From Thalassobaculum sp965228445 (GTDB lineage Bacteria; Pseudomonadota; Alphaproteobacteria; Thalassobaculales; Thalassobaculaceae), in contig OZ245813.1 in the NCBI GenBank assembly GCA_965228445.1, positions 4,836,001 to 4,900,000 of the forward strand: DNA of 64,000 nucleotides, in the 5' to 3' direction. Of the stretch, positions 32,839 to 40,749 are shown in pieces. Under the pieces are notes generated by a model, which was not told the DNA's origin, made no database searches, and saw only the letters and a list, made by a program, of their open reading frames with translations. Made by a program: the position numbers and the translations under genes. The number at the start of each line of letters is the position of its first letter. The stretch's first letter is position 1.

Positions 32839-35652
32839 ATGGCGATATACATAAAATACAATATTATTATACTGCTAATTGGTATATTGTCATTAAATTT
32901 ATTTTACGACAAAGCCTCCGCAGCAGACGCTTTAATGGATAAACTAAACTGCAACGCTTTGTGTCGAGCCCTATTTGTCGCTCATCTGGCAAAAGAAGAT
33001 AAGTACAGAGAGCAACTATCAACATTCGTTGAAGACAATAGCGTCTATATTGAAGGATTCAGAGCGACAATTGAAAGTGACGCATATCAGAATAAGACAT
33101 TTACGGACGACGCAATTGCGTCCGCATTATTTTCGGGCTCCTATGAAATCGCTCCTGGGTTAAAGATCAAGTACCCAAGCCAGACCCCTATCGCTCTCAA
33201 TCCACTGGGCCACACGCTCATCAAGAATGCAGCGAAAACGATGAAGTTCGGCCCGGGTGTGAGTGCGCTTGCGCGTACTTCGGCGCGCCTGATCGTCGGT
33301 GGTGCGGGGGCTGCTTTGATCGGGATCGGGTACGCCGGAGAGCTCATGATAGAGAAACACGCGCTTGATCGAGCCCGCCGGGCGATGTGGCAGGAGAAGG
33401 GGCCTTTTGCAGATCCAATTTTCTGGGAAAACGTAACGTCGAACCCCAATCAAGCTGCTCGTATGTTGTTGGAGTATAGAGATTTTCTTCTAATCAAATA
33501 CGCTGACCCTCATCTCAGCGACGGTATATTTCTCAGTTATAAGGCGATGGTGGATGATCTAGCGACGCGCATTAATGCATTGAAAGAAAGCGGATTATCT
33601 GAGCCAGAAGCTAAAAAAGAAGCAATTAAGCAAAGCGCAGAAGAAGACGAATCTTGTGCCACGTGCGCACCGTTCGACGAAAGAGAAGCGAGCCTAACAG
33701 AGAATGCATCTCAAGTAGAAGCATTTATGAATTTAACGAGCCTATGGAACGGCCAGTTTATTTTATCTATCGATAATGAAGTTGTTATGCCAGAAAGAGA
33801 ACAAAATGGTTTAACTTGGGAGAAATGGGAAAAAATAAAGGAGGTTGCAGAAGAAAATCTGAAAGGTATGGAGGTAATCGCTTCAAAATTTGATCCAACT
33901 GTTGCGAAGACAATTCGCCAAGTCAGGTTGCTTATGGGGCTGACGACCCTCCCCAAGTTGGCCATGGCTCCGTATGGCATTGGAATTCTGCCTGCCTTGG
34001 GTTCGGGCATCTCGATCTTCGATCAAGCTTTCGGACGTCAGGGGGCTTCGGAAACTGAGCTAGTTATCAAGCAACTTCAAGAAATTCATAAAACACTCAG
34101 TCAACAGATAGAAGAATTACGAAAAGATGTTTTGATCGCATTAAATGAATTGGATCGGCGGTCACAGCAAAGATATGAAAAATTATACGGTCTGTTGGCG
34201 GAGGTAAACGATAATGTGTTATACAATCGAAAATTGCTAAGCCATCTTGTTTCAGGTGATTTTAAATATTGTGAAAGATTGATTCCAGAGTCTTTGGAAT
34301 TTTCAAGAAAAGATGGTCGACTTTCAATTGATCTTGCGTTGGTTCGGCGCGGTTTGCAGTTCAAAACATATGCAGAACTTGCCTCTGTATGGACGAGGCA
34401 AAATCGTTTTGTACGCAGATGCATGGAGATGATCGAAGATCATTTCATCTTCGGAAGAGATGAGATCAACCCGGCGTTTCAGCTTCGCCCCAAAGCGGCC
34501 GGCGAGTCGGAATCCAAATCCTGGGCCCAGGTCGATGCGATGACATCGGCCCTACGTCAATCTGCGGCTTTGTTCAATCCTGCCTTAATTCAAGGAAACT
34601 CATGGCCGCTCTATGATTTTTCTGATGTCGAGACGGGATACCTTGCCGCCCGGAAGTCAATCGAGAGGGGCAATGATTCTGGATCCGGTTCGAGCCGATG
34701 GGTGCAGTTGGTCAGCACCAACTTCGAAAAACCGCTGAGGACAGATTTTCTGTCAGAGGTCACCATATTTCTCCTCGCCGCCCACTATGTTTGGGACATG
34801 ATTGATGAAAAGGGCAGATTAATCGATCCAGTCAAGCGTCCGGATTCGCTTCTTGATGTTGGTGGATCTGTCGGTCAAAGCTTAATCGCTTCCGCTGACC
34901 TAATGAACCGCCTTGCGCTGATGCAGTTGAACGTTCTGTCTGGCGGAAGTCTGATTGAGCCATTGAGACAACTGTTTTCGCTCGACCCTGAGACAATTTT
35001 ACGCTCGGAGGTTTGTCCGGCGGCGGAGAAGGCGCAAGCGCCGTTCAGTCCCATTAGGCTTACCAAGGCATTGAAGGACGTGTGTATGCCTACCGACGAA
35101 GCCAAATTTCGCGAAATGGTACGACGGGTTGTTAAACAGGCAGAAGTGCTGTTTCTGCAGCTTGACACCGGGAATCCTGCGTTTGCGCGAAACTTCCTTC
35201 GCTACGCTGTATGGCGTCGCCTCACCGTGGAAGCGGCCGATCCCACCCGCGACTGGAACGAGTTCCTGAAGCTACGGCCAAGAGTGGCAGGCCATGAAAG
35301 TGTATTCACGGCTGGCAAGCTTACATCGCTTCTTGATGCTAAAATGCTCAAGGTAAGAAGTACGTCAGATCCCAGTCTGACATCTGAGGAAAAGGAAGAA
35401 ATATATAGAAAAAAAATCAATCCTGATGATCTTTTTGTCTCTAGTTTTGGCGTAGTAACTCCGCTCCCGAATGTAGAGGAGCTTGAGAACAGGGAGTTAT
35501 ACATGTTCGAAGAGTACCGAGCTCTGGGTCTCCTCTCGGTAGAGATCGAGAGGGCCCTTGGCCTTTACGAGGATTTTGTGCCAAAAGACCTTTGGCTTGG
35601 TCACCCTGCTCTTGTCGTAGAGCAGGCACTTTTTGAACAATCCACCCAATAA
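32839..35652 (+). CDS. Large exported protein with hydrophobic and coiled-coil regions, unknown
   Basis: A 937-residue protein I do not recognise. A signal peptide is clear: YNIIILLIGILSLNLF, then cleavage near ASA-AD (about residue 29). Residues about 152-175 (RLIVGGAGAALIGIGYAGEL) and 370-395 (TLPKLAMAPYGIGILPALGSG) are glycine-rich hydrophobic segments. Residues about 412-455 form a long heptad helix (IKQLQEIHKTLSQQIEELRK...LNELDRRSQQ). Cysteines are few and partly paired (CNALC, CATC). AGGA lies 6 bases before the ATG. GC is low in the first half and rises later, as in a mosaic. The layout recalls membrane-inserting proteins, but no toxin or transporter family is evident. Confidence 0.65.
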   Translation: MAIYIKYNIIILLIGILSLNLFYDKASAADALMDKLNCNALCRALFVAHLAKEDKYREQLSTFVEDNSVYIEGFRATIESDAYQNKTFTDDAIASALFSGSYEIAPGLKIKYPSQTPIALNPLGHTLIKNAAKTMKFGPGVSALARTSARLIVGGAGAALIGIGYAGELMIEKHALDRARRAMWQEKGPFADPIFWENVTSNPNQAARMLLEYRDFLLIKYADPHLSDGIFLSYKAMVDDLATRINALKESGLSEPEAKKEAIKQSAEEDESCATCAPFDEREASLTENASQVEAFMNLTSLWNGQFILSIDNEVVMPEREQNGLTWEKWEKIKEVAEENLKGMEVIASKFDPTVAKTIRQVRLLMGLTTLPKLAMAPYGIGILPALGSGISIFDQAFGRQGASETELVIKQLQEIHKTLSQQIEELRKDVLIALNELDRRSQQRYEKLYGLLAEVNDNVLYNRKLLSHLVSGDFKYCERLIPESLEFSRKDGRLSIDLALVRRGLQFKTYAELASVWTRQNRFVRRCMEMIEDHFIFGRDEINPAFQLRPKAAGESESKSWAQVDAMTSALRQSAALFNPALIQGNSWPLYDFSDVETGYLAARKSIERGNDSGSGSSRWVQLVSTNFEKPLRTDFLSEVTIFLLAAHYVWDMIDEKGRLIDPVKRPDSLLDVGGSVGQSLIASADLMNRLALMQLNVLSGGSLIEPLRQLFSLDPETILRSEVCPAAEKAQAPFSPIRLTKALKDVCMPTDEAKFREMVRRVVKQAEVLFLQLDTGNPAFARNFLRYAVWRRLTVEAADPTRDWNEFLKLRPRVAGHESVFTAGKLTSLLDAKMLKVRSTSDPSLTSEEKEEIYRKKINPDDLFVSSFGVVTPLPNVEELENRELYMFEEYRALGLLSVEIERALGLYEDFVPKDLWLGHPALVVEQALFEQSTQ

Positions 35653-35780
35653 AGGACAATTTTCATTGAGGTAGAGACCCGCTCTGTCCGAGAATATTGT
35701 GCGCATGAGGAGGGTGGTGACCTTCTCCTCGTGATGTCCTCGTTCAGAAGTTAGTTCTGTTCCAGTTTTGGTCCTTGATT

Positions 35781-35824
35781 GACCGCTTGCGGTACTCCCA
35801 CGGTTCACCGTCCGCTCTGGGTCG
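35781..35824. repeat. Dispersed intergenic repeat, copy 9
   Basis: gaccgcttgcggt (35781 on) and gtccgctctgggtcg (35810-35824), between convergent gene ends. Confidence 0.7.
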
Positions 35825-35848
35825 ATGTCGATGAGACGGCGAGCGCCG

Positions 35849-36553
35849 CTAGGGGGCGTGCTCGGCAATCACCCTGCGCAGGATGGTGTTCAGACGCTCC
35901 GGCCGCTCGAGCGGGACGTAGTGACCGCAGTCCGAAAGCACGTGGAGCCGACCCAGGGGCGCCGCGTCGGCCATGGCAGCACTGGTGGCCGATCCGGGCG
36001 CAATGTCGTCAGCGCCGGTGACCACGATGACCGGGCAGCGGATCGTTTCCAGAAAGCTGAAACGGCTCGGCCTCGTGTGAAACGCCGTCACCCCGCGGGC
36101 TATTGCGTTCGCTGATTGTCGGAGAGCTAGCTCCTTGGCCTTGGCCACGACCCGAGGATCGGCTGACGCCGAGAACAGGGGCGCCCAGTACGTTTGCCAG
36201 GCTTCTTCGATGCTGCGTTCACCAAGCGTCTGGACAGCGGCCGCATGGAGTTCGGGATCGGGCCGATGATCTGCCTTCGTTCCGATGAGGACCAATGCCG
36301 CAATCTGATCTGGCGCGGCGACAGCAACCTCGATGGCGCAAGCCCCTCCGACCGAGCAACCGACGACGATCAGGCGGTCGGCTCTCACGAGTTTTAGTGC
36401 GCCGACGGCCCATTCCTCGACAGTGTCGCCGAGCGCGTAGAGGGTCGGCGCGTGGGTATGGCCGGGAAGCAGGTCCATCTGCCCGGCCCACATCGATCCA
36501 TCGAGTGGCAGCGCGTGCAGGAAGAGGAGTTCCGTATGACGCGGGCGGGACAA
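35849..36553 (-). CDS. Alpha/beta hydrolase
   Basis: A 234-residue alpha/beta-hydrolase-fold protein. The oxyanion region is LHALPLDGSMW, the nucleophile elbow VVGCSVGGACAIE supplies Ser, TGADDIAPG supplies the acid, and DCGHYVPLERPERLN the His, so the triad is complete. It resembles 3-oxoadipate enol-lactonase-like and similar small hydrolases. The start is a TTG with GAGG about 5 bases upstream; no in-frame ATG exists before residue 21 (DGSMW). It stands alone between repeat copies, with no neighbour that indicates a substrate. Confidence 0.8.
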   Translation of the reverse strand: MSRPRHTELLFLHALPLDGSMWAGQMDLLPGHTHAPTLYALGDTVEEWAVGALKLVRADRLIVVGCSVGGACAIEVAVAAPDQIAALVLIGTKADHRPDPELHAAAVQTLGERSIEEAWQTYWAPLFSASADPRVVAKAKELALRQSANAIARGVTAFHTRPSRFSFLETIRCPVIVVTGADDIAPGSATSAAMADAAPLGRLHVLSDCGHYVPLERPERLNTILRRVIAEHAP

Positions 36554-36621
36554 AGCAACCTCATAGCTGACGTACGAGCCTGCGGGAGCGCATCTACCAT
36601 TTCAAGGGCGCTGCTCAAGGG

Positions 36622-36677
36622 CGAACGTCAGCTTCGGGTCGAACGGCTCGTAGTGCTCCAGCGGCCGCTATGGGTCG
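36622..36677. repeat. Dispersed intergenic repeat, copy 10
   Basis: Left box gaacgtcagcttcgggtcg (36622 on), right box ggccgctatgggtcg (36663-36677), between the divergent hydrolase and Nudix genes. Confidence 0.75.
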
Positions 36678-36757
36678 AACGTCGCGACGGTCTCAGTGCC
36701 TGCCATGGATCGCGGTGACGGGTTGCGGGATCCGGGCACTGCGTCTTAACTGCGGCG

Positions 36758-37156
36758 ATGCAGCAACGCCCATCTTCACGTCTGCTGGTGCTCGACCGCG
36801 ACGGTCGGGTCCTATTGTTCCGTTTCGAGCACCGTAACGGGCCGCTTGCCGGGCAGGCCTTCTGGGCAACGCCAGGCGGTGGCCTCGAAGGCGCGGAGAG
36901 CTACGAGTCTGCGGCCCGGCGCGAGTTGCTGGAGGAAGTTGGTCTCGAGGTCTCTGATCCTGGCGCCCGGGTGGCGCGGCGGATCACTACCTTCCGATTG
37001 CCGACCGGCGAGACGGTCGAGGCCGACGAACGCTACTTCCTGATCAACGCCGGCGAGCACACTGTCTCAACGGACGGATGGAGTTCGCTCGAGCGCGAGG
37101 TTATGGCTGAACACCGCTGGTGGACCCGCAGCGAGCTGATCTCTACCGGTGAGTAG
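36758..37156 (+). CDS. Nudix hydrolase, apparently cut short by an in-frame TAG
   Basis: A 132-residue Nudix protein. The Nudix box is GGGLEGAESYESAARRELLEEVGLEV (about residues 46-71), with the metal-binding REL..E.G core intact. Family members hydrolyse nucleoside diphosphate derivatives. The frame ends at TAG (37154-37156) right after WWTRSELISTGE. The same frame continues with VWPEDLDEMLISAGIW and ends at TGA 37217-37219. That continuation looks like the normal family C-terminus, so the TAG seems to be a nonsense mutation that removes about 20 residues. The catalytic box is complete and the shortened protein might still work. It lies between two repeat copies. Confidence 0.75.
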   Translation: MQQRPSSRLLVLDRDGRVLLFRFEHRNGPLAGQAFWATPGGGLEGAESYESAARRELLEEVGLEVSDPGARVARRITTFRLPTGETVEADERYFLINAGEHTVSTDGWSSLEREVMAEHRWWTRSELISTGE

Positions 37157-37239
37157 GTCTGGCCGGAAGATCTCGACGAAATGCTGATATCTGCCGGAAT
37201 CTGGCAGAAAGAAGTGTGACCGCGACCGGAGCCTCCAAC

Positions 37240-37287
37240 GACCGCTTCGCGGCAGACCCTGAGCGTCATCATTGTCGCTACAGGTCG
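37240..37287. repeat. Dispersed intergenic repeat, copy 11 (degenerate)
   Basis: gaccgcttcgcggcagacc (37240 on) and tgtcgctacaggtcg (ending about 37287) follow the two-box pattern with several changes. It lies just after the Nudix gene. Confidence 0.5.
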
Positions 37288-37389
37288 CTGCCGAGCGGCA
37301 TGACGATCCCGTTCGGCATGGTCGGTTGCTAACAGGCCGGCCTTTGACGGAACCTATGATGAGCTGGCGAACTCAGGTAGTGGGCGGGC

Positions 37390-38007
37390 GTGGAATTTGA
37401 GCTTCAAAAATGGTCCGAGGAATATCGCGACGCCTTCGCAAGGATGCACCGCGACGCCGAAGTGATGGCTGATCTTGGTGGGCCCTTTAGCACAGAGGCC
37501 AGTCATGAAAAATTTGATCGTTACAGAGATGCGTGGATGAGCGACGGCATCTCGCGCTGGGCAGTTATCGGAACGGATCAAAACTTCCTCGGATACGTTG
37601 GCGTGATGAAACGCCCGGATCCCGAACACCCCCTTGGGCCACACTACGATATCGGCTGGCGATTTTGTCGCGATGCCTGGGGCAAGGGATATGCAATCTG
37701 TAGCACCCGTCGGGCGTTGGCGCATGCATGGACGGTGCTCACGATACGCGTGATATTTTCATACACTGCTTCGACCAATATGCGCTCAAGACGGGTGATG
37801 GACAGGCTCGAACTAAAGCGCGCAACTGAGCTGGACTTTACCGCTCAATATCCAAGGGGGATTTGGAGCGGCCTTGTTTGGGTAGCGGACCGACCCGTGA
37901 TCTATGACCGTGGTGGTGAACCGTCGGCACAGCAGTCGCTAGCGCCCGTATTGGAACGTGAGCGTACGGGCTGTGACGCGAGCCACCTGATGTGTCGGGA
38001 GGTATAG
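37390..38007 (+). CDS. GNAT-family N-acetyltransferase (RimJ-like)
   Basis: A 205-residue GNAT protein starting at GTG 37390. The core IGWRFCRDAWGKGYA contains the acetyl-CoA-binding R..WGKGYA loop, and FSYTASTNMRSRRVMDRLEL is the usual helix after it. FTAQYPRGIWSGLVWVADRP matches the family C-terminal strand. About 35 residues after WVADRP have no family match, so the native stop may have been lost. The normal TEAA helix after the acetyl-CoA loop is altered (ICSTRRALAHAW). It is followed 84 bases later by a second GNAT gene. Confidence 0.75.
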   Translation: MEFELQKWSEEYRDAFARMHRDAEVMADLGGPFSTEASHEKFDRYRDAWMSDGISRWAVIGTDQNFLGYVGVMKRPDPEHPLGPHYDIGWRFCRDAWGKGYAICSTRRALAHAWTVLTIRVIFSYTASTNMRSRRVMDRLELKRATELDFTAQYPRGIWSGLVWVADRPVIYDRGGEPSAQQSLAPVLERERTGCDASHLMCREV

Positions 38008-38091
38008 AAGACCGCCAGGTCCGACGAATCGGCGAATCGCCTTCGGTGCGCTACACTCGGCCGGCTGACCAAGGCCGGGAGGGTGAGAGAG

Positions 38092-38634
38092 ATGAAGGCG
38101 TCCTTACCACTTATCACGGGGCCTAACGTCGAACTACGTCCTCCGATGGAGTCGGACACTGAGACGCGGTTTGCTCTCGGCAACGATCCGGAGATCCATC
38201 TGATGTTTGGCGGCAGTCGTGCGCAGCTGCACCCGATGACGGTTGAGCGAGCGGAGCGCTGGGTACGTCGTCTGATGGATCACCCGTTTGCATGGGTGAT
38301 CGTTTGTAACGGGCTGATCGGGGAGATCCGGCTTGATCGTTTGGATCGGACGGATCGACGGGCTTCTCTCGCGATCGGCATTGTAGACCCAGACGCCCTT
38401 GGTCGGGGCTATGGAACCGAAGCTGCGCGCCTGCTACTTAGATATGCATTCAGGGATCTATCGCTGCACAGAGTTTCGGTCCGCGTACTCGCCTACAACA
38501 CGCGTGCAATCCGCTCATATGAGAAGTGTGGATTTGTGCTCGAGGGTCGAGAACGAGAAGCCGCCCAGGTCGATGGGGAATGGCATGACGATGTCATCAT
38601 GGGCGTTCTCGACCGGGAGTTCATCGACACCTGA
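38092..38634 (+). CDS. GNAT-family N-acetyltransferase
   Basis: A 180-residue GNAT of the RimJ/RimL type. The N-terminus is NVELRPPMESDTETRF, the acetyl-CoA loop DPDALGRGYGTEAARLLLRYAF, and the C-terminal motif LAYNTRAIRSYEKCGFVLEGREREA. All parts of the fold are intact. The ATG at 38092 follows a GAGAG stretch; a GTG at 38083 is in frame. Substrates range from ribosomal proteins to antibiotics; the sequence gives no specific hint. Confidence 0.85.
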   Translation: MKASLPLITGPNVELRPPMESDTETRFALGNDPEIHLMFGGSRAQLHPMTVERAERWVRRLMDHPFAWVIVCNGLIGEIRLDRLDRTDRRASLAIGIVDPDALGRGYGTEAARLLLRYAFRDLSLHRVSVRVLAYNTRAIRSYEKCGFVLEGREREAAQVDGEWHDDVIMGVLDREFIDT

Positions 38635-38749
38635 TCAATAGAGGTCCCGGTATCCACTCGATGTCGTTTCGGGCCGTCCCCGATGGCTCCAGGCCATGAG
38701 GTCGACGTCGCAGTTGGGCCCTTACTTCGGTACGCCGTCAGAGAACCCT

Positions 38750-38804
38750 GAACGTCCGCTTCGCGGCAAACGGTCCCTAGGCGACCTGCGTCCGCTATGG
38801 GTCG
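38750..38804. repeat. Dispersed intergenic repeat, copy 12
   Basis: Left box gaacgtccgcttcgcgg (38750 on), right box gtccgctatgggtcg (38790-38804), flanked by cgacctgc / gcaggcg, which extend the hairpin. Confidence 0.8.
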
Positions 38805-38907
38805 CAGGCGGTGCGATGAAACCGAGATCGAGTCCTGTGCGGGAACCTCTGAGCGAAATCGCTGTTTCTCTGACAGCGGGTCCACGCCTATCTTTTCCGG
38901 AGGACTG

Positions 38908-39078
38908 ATGATGACAGGAAGTTCGCAAGAGCAGGAGAACGCTGCGGGGATGGCGCTTGCCGCAAAACGGGGGGAGATCTCAAAGGAACAACTCAGCGGG
39001 GCTGCCCGAGAAATGTACGACACCATGACCGAAGCGCAGCTCAAGGGACGCTCCGAGCAAGATCCGACGTCCAAGTGA
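38908..39078 (+). CDS. DUF3008-like small protein
   Basis: A 56-residue hydrophilic protein. The pattern NAAGMALAAKRGEISKEQLSGAAREMYDTMTEAQL matches the DUF3008 family, whose members read KAAG.AL.AKRGE...L.GAS..MY.SM.E..L. CCGGAGG lies just before the start, and tandem ATGs (38908, 38911) follow. A longer open frame upstream overlaps the repeat and is not credible. Function unknown; such proteins are often seen with stress-type genes. Confidence 0.75.
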   Translation: MMTGSSQEQENAAGMALAAKRGEISKEQLSGAAREMYDTMTEAQLKGRSEQDPTSK

Positions 39079-39465
39079 GGTCACACCGTTCCCTCCCTGA
39101 TTGTCATGTTTCCGACCGAGGATCCGAGTATCTCGCTTTCAAGCGGTATCCATGTCAGGGCGGATACACCGGCTCTGGAGGTTGGCTTAGGGTCGCGTCG
39201 GCAGTCTTGTGATGATCATGGTTGCCAGCTTCGGTAGCTGTTCACCCGATAGCCCGAGGCGCGGCCGGCGCCAATCTTCTCCGCTTTGCGCACGCCAAGC
39301 TGGCCACGGGCTGAAAACAGCGCCTGCGGTCACGGTCAGCGGACCGGTATGGCCATGATGCATTCCGACGTTGATCGGGAATACAGTTAACGCTCAGTAG
39401 TGTGGGATATGGTGTGAGCAACTCGCTCCAGGTCCTATCTGCTACAACGCTAAGAGGATGGATAT
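39079..39465. other. Intergenic region without recognised content
   Basis: Nearly 390 bases with no supported gene, no copy of the dispersed repeat and no clear terminator. It may contain the promoter of the membrane protein gene at 39466. Confidence 0.5.
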
Positions 39466-40284
39466 ATGGCGTCGGTGCTGGAGACCGTTTTTCTCTCTGC
39501 GGCCGGTATAGCTATTTTGGCTTTAACGCTGTTGGACTTTGGGCTCACAACGATCAGCGGGAATGGCTCCGGTCCATTAACGAAACGGATAAGTCGCGCG
39601 GTGTGGGTCGTGATGCGGGCCTCGATCGGATGGATCCGACCCGCAGCAGTGCGGCATGCGGTTGGTCCGACGGTCATGGCCGGGACTGCGCTAAGCTGGA
39701 TCATACTGACTGCTCTAGGATGGCTCTTAATCTTCTGCAGTTGGGAAGGCGCAGTCGTAGTCTCCGACACCGAACGTCCGGCTGATTGGTTGCAGATATT
39801 GGCGTTTGTTGGCAGCGCACTTTCGACAGTCGGAGCGTCGAACGCGGAGGCGTCGAACACGTTCTGGGACAATGCAGCGATGGTTGCAGCAGTCAACGGA
39901 ATGGTGGTGCTCACCCTCTCGGTAACATTCGTCCTGAATGTGACTCAGACCGTCGTGAGCGGCCGTGGGTTTTCTGCGTTGGTAAGAAGCTGCGATCTGT
40001 CGGAGGCGAGCACTGACGCGATGCTGCTGCCTATCCTGGCTTCCTTGTGCTTTCAGCTAAAAGCGTATCCGCTCGCTATCTATTATTCGGCCGACCGATC
40101 AACCAATAGCATCACGTGTACGTTGGTTCACCTCGCCCGGTGTGTGGCTGAGGACCCCGAAAGAGCGTCACGATACCTGCGCCTGCTGAACGAACTCCCG
40201 GGTGTCTCGCCCGTTGCAGAGTCAAATCCAGAGCTCTTTTTGCAGAATCTCGAATCTTGGAGAAATCGTCACAGCCTTCACTGA
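39466..40284 (+). CDS. Predicted membrane protein, weakly ion-channel-like
   Basis: A 272-residue protein. Hydrophobic helices lie at about residues 5-28, 68-92 and 140-165. A short segment before the last helix (LQILAFVGSALSTVGASNAEA) resembles a pore loop with a filter-like STVGA, as in two-helix potassium channels, but the full TxGYG signature is absent. The C-terminal 100 residues are soluble and helical. Three helices and a loop would fit a channel-like protein, but this is tentative. It stands alone; no partner gene is adjacent. Confidence 0.5.
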   Translation: MASVLETVFLSAAGIAILALTLLDFGLTTISGNGSGPLTKRISRAVWVVMRASIGWIRPAAVRHAVGPTVMAGTALSWIILTALGWLLIFCSWEGAVVVSDTERPADWLQILAFVGSALSTVGASNAEASNTFWDNAAMVAAVNGMVVLTLSVTFVLNVTQTVVSGRGFSALVRSCDLSEASTDAMLLPILASLCFQLKAYPLAIYYSADRSTNSITCTLVHLARCVAEDPERASRYLRLLNELPGVSPVAESNPELFLQNLESWRNRHSLH

Positions 40285-40358
40285 TGAGGCGCTTTATATC
40301 CCAGGCTTGTGACCGTTATTCATAAATAATGAGAGCTCCGGGGGGGGGAGAGGCATCC

Positions 40359-40383
40359 AGAACAATTAAAATTGTTCTCTTTT
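40359..40383 (+). terminator. AT-rich hairpin with T tract, possible terminator
   Basis: AGAACAATT-AA-AATTGTTCT is a perfect 9-bp inverted repeat followed by CTTTT, about 75 bases after the membrane protein gene. The stem is AT-rich, so as a terminator it would be weak; as a perfect palindrome it could also be a protein-binding site for the downstream ribbon-helix-helix gene. Confidence 0.45.
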
Positions 40384-40477
40384 AATGTCGTGGAAAACAC
40401 CACCAGTCAAGGAAGTTGGATTATACTAATACATGATTTGCCATTTCGGCAGAGCAATAATCTGAGGTGTTACAAAC

Positions 40478-40660
40478 TTGCGTCATGAAAAGAGACTAAA
40501 CCGACAACAGGTTATGCTGTCGGATACAGAGGTAGAAATCTTAAAAGATTGGCAGTTTAACAACCGAATCCCAACGTTCTCAGCGGCAATTCGAGAAGCG
40601 GTTCGTCTGGGATTGATCCACGGATCGAATATCGACATTGGAGACAATTTTCAGGAGTGA
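40478..40660 (+). CDS. Ribbon-helix-helix (Arc/CopG-like) small protein
   Basis: A 60-residue protein. RQQVMLSDTEVEILKDWQFNNRIPTFSAAIREAVRLGL matches the ribbon-helix-helix fold: a beta strand followed by two helices, with the turn NRIPTFSAAIR as in many orphan CopG-like proteins. It starts at TTG; the next in-frame ATG would remove the DNA-binding strand. A possible -10 TATACT lies at 40422-40427. No toxin gene is adjacent, so it is not evidently an antitoxin. Confidence 0.65.
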   Translation: MRHEKRLNRQQVMLSDTEVEILKDWQFNNRIPTFSAAIREAVRLGLIHGSNIDIGDNFQE

Positions 40661-40749
40661 AAAACTCCCGCCTGCATAGGAAAAGAGAATAAGTTGAAGC
40701 GATCCGATCGCCGGCGATCGGTTTGACCGTCCGGCGATCGGCTCTGTTG

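Noticed and set aside
32839..35652. Assigning the 937-residue protein to a pore-forming toxin family
   Set aside because: Hydrophobic and coiled-coil segments alone do not define such a family, and no signature motif was recognised; left as unknown.
36622..39078. Integron-like cassette array: small Nudix, GNAT and DUF3008 genes separated by repeats
   Set aside because: The repeats lack the RYYYAAC/GTTRRRY core sites of attC, occur also between large unrelated genes far away, and no integron integrase is present.
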